64,000 nucleotides of DNA, from contig PVNU02003892.1 of the NCBI GenBank assembly GCA_003013855.2, positions 62,001 through 126,000 on the forward strand, in the 5' to 3' direction. Below, piece after piece: positions 21,926-33,675 of the stretch; within the stretch, counting starts at the first letter, position 1, and every line of letters starts with the position of its first letter. A program made the position numbers and the translations under genes. The notes under the pieces are model-generated. The model saw only the letters and a list, made by a program, of their open reading frames with translations, searched no databases and had not been told where the DNA came from. This stretch comes from Liriodendron chinense. Lineage: Eukaryota > Streptophyta > Magnoliopsida > Magnoliales > Magnoliaceae.

Positions 21926-23027
21926 ACCAATTGTGTTATTATTATTATATAAATGTTGCTATGACGTGCAGTACTTGATGTGTAATTACTGGTAGATATG
22001 GCATGGATGCACTTGGGGAGAGAGAGAGAGAGGTGGAGGACTACGAGGAGGAGGAGGAGCAGCTGACATCCTACTCTGGTTCACCAACATTTTGAAAACA
22101 TGCCCACCTATCCTCGTTACATGTGGATTCATGGATGCCTATATAGTCTCCTAGAGTGTCCAAATAATAATAAAAAATAATAATAATGTGGATGGATCTT
22201 ACCTCCAAAGTCATACTGACCAATAATTCCTAACCATTTAATTGACGGTTTTCAAATGGATGGTTAAAAATAAAATACTAAGTAGTCCGAATTTCAAGGA
22301 CGAAAGAGATGGTTACTGTCTTCTCTATGTTATTTTTTTGTTATGCTACACATGTAGTTGGTTTAGAGATTTGGATAGTCTGTCATTTTTATAATCGACA
22401 AAGTCGCTACTATTTTAAATGATAGTGAATTATCAGAGGGTGTAGCCTAGAAGAAGGTGATCTCCAGGATTCCTAATTACCAGCATACGCTCTACTTTGT
22501 TTAAACTACATACCATGTCCTTTAATTATAAACAGCTTTGGCAATTCAAAAGGCTAACCAAGTGCAAGTTTTTGCCTTTGTTAGAGATTATTATGTAATA
22601 ATTTGTAAATGGGGCCCAATAACATCGATCCTCGTGGCCTCATCCTAGATGGGTCACGGTGGAAAACAACATCAACTGTCCACTTTATGAGCTGCAGATT
22701 GAAGGTTGGTGGAAATTGTACATTGATTAAACTCTATCAACCATCCAACTAATGAGCTGCAAATTGCAGGTTTAATGCAGGATAGGATTTGACCATCCGT
22801 TGAAGCTTAAAGTGCATTGTTGTGATACCACTAGATGATCAGGATCATCTCAGTTATGTTTAATTGTATTAATATTACTTTTGCATCTTGGCTCATTCGC
22901 TTAGAGCATGATTGGCATCCTAAATTTGATGTGGGTCAGGTGTGTCTCCATCCACATTTAGGCCCATAAGATCATTTGTATGGGTCACCAAACCATGGGT
23001 CTCATAGCCACCCCTATTTTGGGAATC
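21926..23027. other. Intergenic stretch with GA and GAG microsatellites
   Basis: GA repeat at 22018-22032 and GAG repeat at 22048-22060. Sequence near 22070-22440 is a degenerate relative of the 51254-51493 inverted-repeat element. No gene. Confidence 0.45.
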
Positions 23028-23100
23028 GATACCATGACCTCAGTGTTGAAACCAGGCTATCTTCACTCAGTCTACCACTTGAGCTATGGTGTGACGGTTC
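23028..23100 (-). repeat. tRNA-like SINE fragment, best copy
   Basis: The minus strand reads CCATAGCTCAAGTGGTAGAC, then GAGTGAAGATAGCCTGG, then GGTATCGATTCCC. The A box (TAGCTCAAGTGG) and B box (GGTATCGATTCC) are 41 bases apart, as in a long-variable-arm tRNA. No CCA or poly-A tail was identified. Confidence 0.6.
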
Positions 23101-23299
23101 ATCTAACTAAAACTACTTAAATGTGGGGGGTTTTGTAACCTCCATAGTTAAAATACAGCATAGCTAACTTTGTTTGTAGAAAGATTAGGGGAAATGATAA
23201 TAATTACCCACGCACATGAATCTACCCATAGAAATGAAAACAAACATGCCCTAAGGTAAGATTTGAGCTCTCCATATTCCCATCTGTATTTTTTTTCCT

Positions 23300-25400
23300 T
23301 TTCTATTTAAGTTTTATTAGGATGTGATTTCATTATATTAATTTTAAATTGATTGTAATCTCCCTTGATTGGGGCAATTTCCCCTATATAAATAAACGTA
23401 TTATACTCAATGAAAGACAAGAAAAATACAAATAATTTTCTTTTTCAAAACTTGTTACTCCATCTCAATTTTTTCACAGTGTCGGAGCTATCAATCTGGG
23501 GCCTCTAATTCATTCACCCTAGAAGCTTCTTCTCGTCACTGAAATCCACCAACAACTTACCTCCATTGTTTTCAGAGCTATCATCTTTGTTCGAGATCCT
23601 GTGTGAACAAATTCTTCTATCGTACACTGCTTCTCCAAAGACCAAAACCTCAACCCAGAACCCATCTCCACCTGTCATTGGGTGACAACTCTTCTTTACT
23701 GTCAGCACGCATCTCCTTTGTTGGTAACAGTGTCTAGCATCATTTGGCTGTTTCGTTGCACTGCACCACTTTCTCACGGTAACATACTTGCAACCTTGGC
23801 ATCACCAAACCTGCAACCTTTCATCTACCAACCTGTACTATCCAGTGATTCCGACCCAATCTAGGCTAGAAAAAGCTAAAAATAGCAGGTTATCCACCAT
23901 TCTTGGCTACATCGATGATTCAGTCATCACTAAAGATGCTATCGAAGAAATCATATCCGAATGAAGGAAAACTAACTATTATAGTTTCAAATGAAAGAGC
24001 TCAAGGAGCTCTTCTTTTTTTTTAGGACTTGAAATTGATTGGGTCAAAAAGGCCTCTTTTTGTGTTAATAGAAATATATGAGAGATCTTCTACAAAAGTT
24101 TGATATGAGTAATGACTATGTGTCGACATCGACACCAATTGAAATAAACATGAGATTGAGTGCAGATAAAGGTGATGCCCTAAAGCATACGGCTATCTAC
24201 AGGTAGCTTGTCAATAGTCTAATCTGTTTGACAATATGCCGACCTACTACATTTCACATGCAGTTATAATAATCAGTCTGTTCATGCAAGAGCGGAGGAA
24301 ATCTCATTTGAAAGTAGTTCATATAATTATATGGTATGTCAAAGGCATTATTAATTATGACCTTTCATACAAGAAAGACAAGTGTGAGCTGCCTAAATAT
24401 TTTGATGCTAATTTTGCTAGATTTCTCACAACTTGTGAGTCCATCACCGGATACTTTTCTAATCCCGATTCAAAAACAATCTCTTGATATGGTAAGAGAC
24501 AACAAATAGTCTAATTATCCCATCGAAGTAGAAAATAAATCTCTTACTAGATAACAGCTTACATCAATCAATTGAGAAGCTAGTAGGGCTGTAAATGGGT
24601 CAGTGGACCCGATGGGGCACCCGGACCCAATCCATTTAGACCCGACCCAGACCCGACCCATTTGTTAAATGGTACGGGTCTGGGTCCAAGAACAGACCCA
24701 TTTGTTAAACGGGTCTGGGTCTGGTTTCCTTTATATTAGGCCCGACCCGACCTGACCCGAACCCATTTAGTAAGTGGGTGGGTTTGGTCTATGTTTCAAG
24801 GGAACCGTCCAGCCCGGACCCGTCCAGACCCAGTTTTAAGCCTTGTAAAATGCCTGCATACTCGATCCAGACCCAGACCCATTAGACCCGACCCATTTAT
24901 AAATGGGTCTGGGTGGATCTCCCTCTACCAGACCCGGACCCATTTATAAATGGGTCTGATGGGTTGACTCGGACCCGACCCGGACTCACCCATTTAGTAA
25001 AAGGGTCTAGGTCTAAAATTTGGACCCAGACCCGTTTAATAAATGGGTGGGTTTGGTTTTGGCTAAACCCGCCCCAAACCCGATCATTTACAGCCCTAGA
25101 AGCTAGTATCACTTTATTATGACTACTTATCAACTATCAAGTTGGCAAAGAATCTTGTCTTCCATTCATGAACTAAATACGTTGAAGTACATTATCATTA
25201 CATTTGAGAAAATATTCTACAAAAATATATAACAGTGTCATATCATAAATTGGAACAAAAGACTAAGCTGCCAATATATTTAACAAAAAAGCACCTCAAC
25301 TCCACATCATTTACATAGAACTAATAAGTGCTTAGTATGATTAAAAGATCCACAATTAAGAAAAAATCAATATTAGTGAGAAATATTATATAGATAACAC
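23300..25400 (+). pseudogene. Decayed Ty1/copia retrotransposon
   Basis: A stretch ending near 23478 looks like the end of a 5' LTR (CCCTATATAAATAAACG, then a degraded primer site). From about 24060 all frames carry copia signatures broken by stops: RDLLQKFDMSN, then a STPIEINMRLS stretch, a degraded SLIYLT-like region, and the RNase H-linked frame at 24236-24487 (RKSHLKVVHIIIWYVKG, DANFARFLTTCESITGYFSN). The tail, after the hAT insertion, resumes at 25107 with LAKNLVFHSRTKYVEVHYHY. Most of gag, integrase and polymerase is deleted. The last part (from 25189) is what the triplication repeats. Confidence 0.8.
24584..25098. mobile_element. hAT-type non-autonomous element, 515 bp, family 2 copy 1
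   Basis: Perfect inverted ends TAGGGCTGTAAATGG (right end TTTACAGCCCTA) and a perfect 8-bp duplication GAAGCTAG at 24576-24583 and 25099-25106. The interior is made of degenerate GGGTCTGGGTC / GACCCGACCC words in both orientations. It interrupts the decayed copia RNase H region. Confidence 0.95.
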
Positions 25401-25614
25401 TCACTTTGATAAATGATGTAGAGATAACCCCGTACGTTTATTTACCGACTTAAGTTCATGGCGGAGAAGGGTGCACGTGGGGTCTTTATTAACTCACTTT
25501 GATAAATGATGTAGAGATAACCACATACGTTTTTTACCGACTTAAGTTCATGGCTGAGAAGAGTGCACGTGGGGTCTTTATTGCCTCTCGTTTTGACCCA
25601 CCAGCTTGAAAAGG

Positions 25615-25651
<37 letters not shown>

Positions 25652-28187
25652 AGAGAGAGAGAAAGAGAGACCATGTGTAGTTTTACAATTGGAAGAAAAT
25701 ATGTGTGATTTTGTTCATCTCCTTGTCCTGAAGTAACCAACAATTAATGCCCTATTAAATGGCCAAAAGAAAGCCTTCGATGACCCAAATCCAGTGGGAA
25801 AAAATTGATGGTTGAGATTGTTCAATCTGTGAGAATTTGCAGGAAATTCTCCATCCACAATGGGGTCTTCCACATTGTGTGAGAATGATTTACCAGACTT
25901 GAAAGTAAACTGGGGGCAGCTCACCTTTCAATCAATCCAATTATGTGCAAGTGGAGCACATGGTTCAATGATCCAAACCGTTGACATAATGGGTCTCACC
26001 GTTGATGGCCCATGAACGAAAAATCAACTGAATTGGACGGTCGACTGGAGCATTGATGATCCTTGGCCATGAGATAAGTTACGGTTGGATACCAAAAGAG
26101 TTCGAGTGTCGCCACCCACTGGGACCCATGTGCTGAGATGGTTCGAGACTTGAACCGTCCATATTGTCACTACCACTATAAATAAGTTATTAGCCAATAG
26201 TAACACTTCATTGATGATCCTAGCCTTTGGTTTTTAGAGTTGAATGAGAGTCATTGACAATGAAATTATCTAGTGGACCGTCCAGATAGGTTACATGAAT
26301 GTAAACCTTAACATGAATATAGTTGCATTTGGCCTTGTCATCATCTGGTCCGTTCATTAGATCTAGTCTAGTCTTCTTTCGTTAATTAGTACAACCATAC
26401 ACATCAGTGACTCGATCTATCTTTGATATACAATCTTGTACCCATCAATTTCTACAATCCACAGACTCAACAGCTTGGATCATCCAATCTGTATGATTTA
26501 ATTTAAAGACTGCCTATGAAGAATGGACTTGGAAATAGTGGACGGTCCAGATATGTGATACGTATATGCCAACGTCTCAAAATGCAAATATGTGCATGGT
26601 AAGGTTACAGTGCAGTCAGCCCACTGGATCATTACTCTTGAATATTATCTTTAGGTGTTTAACCACAACAAGCTTTTGCGGTGCTCATGCACACACGCGT
26701 CTCTCATCTGCACACAAGCGAGAATTGTACGGACAGACCAGCTTTTGGACTGTGGCCGGAGCAAAATGTGGTCCAGCATGTGTGGACAATTTATATATTT
26801 AGACACATGAGCCATATGTGTGGTTGTGAGTGAAACCGTACCTGTCTTAATCCATCGCTCCTCAACGAGTGGACTTGGCCCACCTGATTCAACATGCAAA
26901 CACTCGCCGGGAATATACGGTGAGACCTGTCCCATCACTGATTTTCAGCTACTGCTCAACCACACCTGAGTCCAATACAAATGTCTTCTAGGATCATCAT
27001 CATCATCACCATCTAACCCTTATCTTTAAGTAACTGGGTCCCTACACTATCAATGTGGGGGGCCTCCACACTACAGTGACATTTTAATGACATCCACTCT
27101 GTCCATCATGTGTGCCTAGCTATCATGTTCCCCTTATCATAAAACGTGGTTGGGTTCATAACTCAGGTGGGCCACAATTAGAGGTTTTGGGCATTATTGT
27201 ATGTGTCGAATGTCCATTCATCCTGGCCGTTGGATGAATCCTCTGAATGGATTAGATGGCATATAAAACTATGGTGGGATCTACATACAATCCGAAAGGT
27301 TTTTTAGTGGTGGGTGTCCCCCATCTTGACTGTTCCCTATGGTGTGTCCCATCTAGTTTGGGATCTGCCGGATTTTTAAGCAACAAAGAGAATAAGAGGG
27401 GGCGCATATGATGGACGGATTAGATGTCATTAGCATCATGGTGGGCCTCATACGTCATTAATTAGCATTCTAATCAAAAGTTAAAGCTAATAATTTGATC
27501 ATGGCTCATATGATGTATGACATAATTCAACTTAATGCTGGTTCGGGAGGCAGTAAAAGGATGTAAATGGGAAATGGATTTCGAGGTCAATGAATTGGGC
27601 GTTAAATGGCTATACACTATTATGTTTGGATAGCAATAAATGAAATGCATTTGAAATCAAAATACTCTATTTAAATGAAAGTAAATGTAAGGAAATGAAA
27701 TGCATTTCAGATTTTCAATATATTATATTCACACAGGAATATATATGATATACTAAATTAGATTTAATATCTAAAATTAGTTTTAATAGCTTTAATATAC
27801 CGAATTAGTAAATGATAGATATTTAATTGAATGATCGTAATAAGCCCATTGAAATATATACTTGGGGAAAAAATAAGAAAATTTCAAGCCCCGGATAGGC
27901 CACAAACGCAAGGATCACAAACAAGCAACTTACCAATATTTTTAAACGGTCCATTTAGATGGCCATTCTTTGAATGGTTTCGATCATTCTTTTGATGTGA
28001 TTTTAGTGATATAGCCGATATTTGGATTGTTGGGGAGTATCACTAGCGTGACACACGTAGGGTAAACATGTGCATGGTGGCACCTTTGTTTACACGTGCG
28101 ACTCTCCAAGTAAGCTTAAAATTTACATGCAAGTTTACTCTCATTTCATTTCATTTACATGCATCTACTTCCATTTCATTTTCTTAC
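25189..28187. repeat. Triplicated segment, copy A (2,999 bp)
   Basis: First of three head-to-tail copies. It begins in a decayed copia RNase H tail (HYHYIREKIFY-like) and ends with a CATTTCATTT-rich stretch just before the same copia tail starts again at 28188. It contains a GT/GA microsatellite (about 25617-25665), a private 93-bp tandem duplication, and no convincing gene. It has no large insertion, so it shows the ancestral unit most nearly. Confidence 0.9.
25400..25582. repeat. 93-bp tandem duplication private to copy A
   Basis: Units 25400-25492 and 25493-25582 share CACTTTGATAAATGATGTAG and a GTGCACGTGGGGTCTTTATT end, with a few mismatches. Copies B and C have one unit only, so the duplication followed the triplication. 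Confidence 0.85.
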
Positions 28188-28691
28188 AACATTATCATTA
28201 CATTTGAGAAAATGTTCTACAAAAATATATAAAACTCATATTATAAATAGGAATAAAAGACTAAGTTGTCAATATATTTACCAAAAACAAAAAACTTCAA
28301 CTCCACACCATTCACATAGAGCTAATAAGTGCTTGGCATGATCACTCAATATTAGTGAGAAATATTATAGAGATAACCCTCACTTTGATAAATGATATAG
28401 AGATAACCACGTATGTTTTTTGCCAACTTAATTTCATGGCTGCAAAGAGTGCATGTGGGGTCTTTATTACCTCTTGTTTTGACCCACCAGCCCGCATAGG
28501 CTGTGTGTGTGTGTGTGTGTGTGTGAGTGAGAGAGAGAGAGAGAGAGAGACCAGGTGATGTTTTACATATGAAAGAAAAAAAGTGTGATTTTATTCATCT
28601 CCTCGTCCTAAAGTAACCAACAATTAATGCCCTATTAAATGGCCTAAAGAAAGCCTTCAATGACCCAAATCCAGTGGGAAAAAATTGATGT

Positions 28692-29262
28692 AGGGCTCGC
28701 AATGTGTCGGATCTGGATCGGATCTAGGTGGATCCAGCTCTAAGTCTGTATATCTATAGACGGATTCGGATCCAACTCGGATCCAGAAGGTGATATCTAT
28801 ATCCGATCCATTTATAAATTGTTAGATCCATTTTCGATCCAAAATCCATATAACCATCAAATTTGGGTCGGATCTAGGTCCAAATCCACCCCGTTACAAA
28901 TATAAAAAAATATATGATATAAAATATATAATATAATATATTTAATTTAGTAGAAAAATGATGCAAATCTCACTATTTACTATGGTATGGTGGACATGGC
29001 CTAAAATAATTTGTTAAAAAGATAGCCAGCATGAATATAACATATACAGTAAGGTGACAATGAGTCAGATCCTAATCGGATTCGGACAAACTCGAATATG
29101 TTCCTGTGAATCCATATTCGGTCCATTTAAGTAATCGGACCTATTTTAAGATCCAAATCCAGTCCATTTAACTAATCGGACCTCTTTTAAGATCCAAACC
29201 CGCATTATACGGATTCGGAGTGAATCGGATCTCGGATCTGACCCGCTACATTGAGAGTCCTA
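28692..29262. mobile_element. hAT-type non-autonomous element, 571 bp
   Basis: Ends TAGGGCTCGCAATG and (reverse complement) TAGGACTCTCAATG. Flanked by a perfect 8-bp duplication, AATTGATG, at 28684-28691 and 29263-29270; copies A and C keep the empty site. The arms are rich in degenerate GGATC/GATCC words. No transposase frame. Confidence 0.92.
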
Positions 29263-31311
29263 AATTGATGGTTGAGATTGTTCAATCTGTGAGAATTTGC
29301 AGGAAATTCTCCATCCACAATGGGGTATTCCACATTTTGTGAGAATGATTTACCAGACTTGAAAGTAAACTGGAGCTGCTCACCTTTCAATCAATCCAAT
29401 TATGTGCAAGTGGAGCACATGGTTCAATGATCCAAACCGTTGACATAATGGGCCTCACCGATGATGGCCCATGCACGAAAAATTAACTGAAATGGACGGT
29501 CAACTGGAGAATTGATGATCCTTGGCCATGAGAAGAGTTACGGTTGGATACCGAAAGAGTTTGTGTCGCCACCAACTGAGGCCCATGTGCTGATATGGTT
29601 CGAGACTTGAACCGTCCATATTCCCACTACCACTATAAATAAGTTATTAGCCAATACTAACACTTCATTGATGATCCTAGCCTTTGGTTTTTAGAGTTGA
29701 ATGAGAGTCATTGACAATGAAATTATCTAGAGGACGGTCCAGATAGGTTACATGGATGTAAACCTTACCATGAATATAGTTGCATTTGGCCTTGTCATCA
29801 TCTGGTCCGTTCATTAGATTTAGTCTAATCTTCTTTCGTTAACTAGTACAACCATACACATCAGTGACTCGATCTATCTTTGATATACAATCTTGTACCC
29901 ATCAATTTCTACAATCCACAGACTCAACAGCTTGGATCATCCAATCTGTATGATTTAATTTAAAGACTGCCTATGAAGAATGGACTTGGAAATAGTGGAC
30001 GGTCCAGATATGTGATATGTATATGCCAACGTCTCCAAATGCAACTATGTGCAGGGTAAGGTTGCGATGCAGTCAGCCCACTGGATCATTACTCTCGAAT
30101 ATTATCTTTAGGTGTTTAACCACAACAAGCTTTTAGGGTGCTCATGCACACACGCGTCTCTCATGTGCACACAAGTGAAAATTGTACGGACAGACCAGCT
30201 TTTGGACTGTGGCCAGAGCAAATGTGGTCCAGCATGTGTGGACAATTTATATATTTAGACACATAAGCCATATGTGTGGTTGTGAGTGAAACCGTACCTG
30301 TCCTAATCCATCGCTCCTCAACGAGTGGACTTGGCCCACCTGGTTCAACATGCAAACACTCGCCTGGGAATATACGGTGAGACCTGTCCCATCACTGATT
30401 TTCAGCTACTGCTCAACCAACACATGGGTCCAATACAAATGTCTTCTAGGATCATCATCATCATCTGAGCCTTATCTTTAAGTAACTGGTCCCTACACTA
30501 TCAATGTGTGGGGCCTCCACTCTACAGTGACATTTTAATGACATCCAATCCGTCCATCATGTGTGCCTAGCTATCATGTTCCCCTTATCATAAAACGTGG
30601 TTGGGTTCATAACTCAGGTGGGCCACAATTAGAGGTTTTGGGCATTATTTTATGTGTTGAATGTCCATTCATCCTTGCCGTTGGATGAATCCTCTGAATG
30701 GATTAGATGGCATATAAAAATATGGTGCGATCTATATACAATCCGAAAGGTTTTTTAGTGGTGGGTGTCCCCCATCTTGACTGTTCCCTATGGCGTGTCC
30801 CATCTAGTTTTGGATCTAACCGATTTTTAAGCAACAAGGAGAATAAGAGGGGGCGCATATGATGGACGGATTGGATTTCATTAGCATATCATGGTGGGCC
30901 TCACGCATCATTAATTAGCATTCTAATCAAAAGTTAAAGCTGATAATGGGATCATAGCCTATATGATTTATGACGTAATTCAACTTAATGCTGGTTTGGG
31001 AGGTAGTAAATGGATGTAAATGGGAAATGGATTTCAAGGTTAATGAATTGGGCATATTTGGCTTTACACAGTTATGTTTGGATAGGAGTAAATAAAATGC
31101 ATTTGAAATCAAAATATTTTATTTACATAGGAGTAAATGTGGGGAAATGAAATGCATTTGAAAATTTTAATATATCCACGAGAATATATATAATATACCA
31201 AATTAGCTTTAATATCTCAAATTAGTTTTAAACGCTTTAATATACCAAATTAGTAAATGATTGATATTTACTAGAATGGTTGTAATAAGCCCATTGAAAT
31301 ATATACGTGGG

Positions 31312-31735
31312 TAGAGCTGCACACAAGCCGAGCTAGGTCGAAAAGCTCGCTCGGCTTGGCTCGTATAAGCTCGGCTTAGCTTGGCTCGTAGGCCAGTTCG
31401 ACCAAGCTTAAGCTCGATTTTTGGAGCTTGTTTGAAAACAAGCCAAGCTCGAGCACGAGTGAGCTTGGCTCGGTTTGGCTCGAAGCTTGTAGCTCAAAAA
31501 AAGCTTGATCGGCTCGAGCTTGGCTCGGCTTGGCTTGAGCTCGTTTAAAAATATTTCTATATATTATATAATATATAATATAAATTTATATATATAATAT
31601 AATTATAAGTTATTAAGTTACAAAACCCTACCCGATGCCCGACCCTACCTCATTTCCCTCTCTCTTAAAGAGACAAAACCCTACTCGCTGCGCCCCCTTG
31701 CCCACCCGGTTGCCTTGCCCCTCCGGAGTCCGGCC

Positions 31736-31767
<32 letters not shown>

Positions 31768-32542
31768 CGGCTTCCTTGCTCCACCCTCTAGTGGCAGCGA
31801 GAGAACACCCCAGCCCAGTTAGTGAGCGGCCGCCGGCCAGCGAGCGACCAGACCCACGAGTTCGGACTCCCGACCTAGCACCAACAACGAACGCCCCAGC
31901 CCAGTGAGGCAGCGAGCGATTAGACCAGGTATGCTTCTTTTTATTTTTTCTTATTTAGTTTTTTTTTTTTTTTTGAAATAGAGAATATCAGAATGCCATT
32001 GGGTTTTTTTGGGTCGAGTCGTCGCCCGTCCGGTCAGCTGGTTGGGTTGGATATGGTTTGGGTTGAGTGGGTTGGGTTGGGTAGGGTTGGGTTGAGTCAG
32101 TGGGTTGGGACCGTTGGGTAGGGTTGGGTTGAGTTGGTTAGGCTGAGTCAGTGGGTCGAGTAGGGTTGGGCTGAGTCAATGGGTCGGGTAGGGTTGGGTC
32201 GAGTGGGTTGGGTTGAGTCAGTGGATCGGGTAGCCAGGTAGGGTTGGGTCAAGTGGGTTGGGTTTGGTTGGGTAGGGGAGGGTTGGGTTAGACTGTCATT
32301 AAAAAAGAAGAAGAAGAAGAAGAAGAAGAAAAAGACAGCTCGAGCTTGGCTCGGCTTGGCTTGATGAGCTCGATCGGCTTGGCTCGAACAAAGCTTAATC
32401 GGCTCGACCAGCAAGCCAAGCTCGAGCGGCTATTTTGAGCTCGATGCTCAAGCCAAGCCAAGCTCAAGCTCAGTGGGCCACTGATCAAGCCAAGCTCAAG
32501 CTTTGTAAAGCTCAGCTTGAGCTCGGCTCGTGTGCAACTCTA
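31312..32542. mobile_element. hAT-type non-autonomous element, 1,231 bp
   Basis: Inverted ends TAGAGCTGCACACAAGCCG and TAGAGTTGCACACGAGCCG. Perfect 8-bp duplication TACGTGGG at 31304-31311 and 32543-32550. Subterminal regions are dense in GAGCTC/GGCTTGG words, as in many hAT elements. The inside holds an AT tract, a GC-rich leader-like stretch with a CT microsatellite (31635-31930), a long GGGTTG/GGGTAG-rich tract (about 32030-32290) and a GAA run. No transposase. Confidence 0.93.
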
Positions 32543-32999
32543 TACGTGGGGAAAAAATAAGGAAATTTCAAGCCTCGGGTAGGCCACAAACGTAAGGATC
32601 ACAAACAAGCAACTTACCAATATTTTTTAACAGTCCATTTAGATGACCATCCTTTGGATGGTTTGGATCATTCTTTTGATGTGATTTTAGTGATGTAGCT
32701 GATATTCGGATTGTTGGGGAGTATCACTAGCGGGACACATGTAGGTCGAACATGTGCATAGTGGCACCTTTAGTTACACATGGACTCTCAAAGTGAGCTT
32801 AAAATTTACATACAAGTTTACTCTCATTTCATTTTATTTACGTGCATCTACTTCCATTTCATTTCCTTACAACATTATCATTACGATTTGAGAAAATGTT
32901 CTACAAAAATATATAACACTATCATATTATAAACCGGAACAAAAGACTAATTTGTCAATATATTTACCAAAAACAAAAAACCTCAACTCCACACCATTC

Positions 33000-33675
33000 T
33001 GACGCAGGGAGGACGTGGTAGGTTGATCACCAGTTTCCCTAACCGATAGTTTCTCGAATCCACGAGAAGAAATAAAAGATAAAAAGAGGAAATAAATTCT
33101 GAATAATTGATTTATTGATAATTGAATGAATAATAACGAAATTACAATGCATATAAATAGGAAACTAAACCCTAGGTAAAGTATCAGAATCCAACTCCAA
33201 CTTAAACTCTTAGCAAACGCAACTTACTATAAATAGTAAACTTACTATTTCAATCCTACTAGAACTCTTGGTTTTCGGCCAAAAATAGAAAGTTTTCAAA
33301 CGGCCTCAACCACGTTGTTCTACTAAATAGTCTAAGCCCTTTTCATGTTGGGCACTAACTCTAAAACCATACGGATGCAAAGTTATGATCGAATTAAAAC
33401 TTACTATAAATAGTAAAACTGAAAATAAACTAGCCTAATGACCGTCGATACGGTCGATTCTCGCGATTCTGGCTTGGGTAACCCGGCGTAGCGGGGTTGG
33501 TTGGCTAAAGTAGCTCAAGCTACCCCAAATTGATATATTATACGTCCCGTAACTCATTCCGGATTGTGAGATATGACCGATTTACGGTCCTGACGGTCCG
33601 GATCACTTTCGACCCCGACCGGTCTTCTTTTGCTCTGTCTGGGCCATGAAATAGTCAGCGACCCGTTCTACATCA
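33000..33675 (-). repeat. 3' LTR of the Ty3/gypsy element (676 bp)
   Basis: Same ends as the 5' LTR and about 97.5 percent identical by hand count. The integrase reading frame enters this LTR and stops at 33603, so about the last 24 codons are LTR sequence. A short purine tract (GAAGTGGAGGAGAC in the element's sense) just before it is the candidate polypurine tract. Confidence 0.95.

Larger units (their letters stand above)
28188..32871. repeat. Triplicated segment, copy B, expanded by two hAT-type insertions
   Basis: Aligns to copy A throughout. The extra length is accounted for by insertions at 28692-29262 and 31312-32542, each flanked by a perfect 8-bp target duplication. Without them the copy is about 2.87 kb. 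The GT/GA microsatellite sits at about 28501-28550. Confidence 0.9.

Noticed and set aside
23028..23100. Functional tRNA gene
   Set aside because: Boxes A and B are recognisable but I could not fold acceptor and anticodon stems; repeated occurrence fits a SINE or pseudogene better.
25715..25924. Small minus-strand frame conserved in all three triplicated copies (also about 29205-29390 and 39185-39370)
   Set aside because: Conservation is explained by recent triplication. The copies do not keep a common start or end and no domain is seen.
31635..31907. 90-codon frame as a host gene
   Set aside because: It lies wholly inside a hAT-type element, is translated low-complexity CT/C-rich DNA and lacks a domain.
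32030..32290. Interstitial telomere repeat
   Set aside because: Units are GGGTTG/GGGTAG/GAGTC mixtures rather than TTTAGGG, and they lie inside a bounded hAT element.
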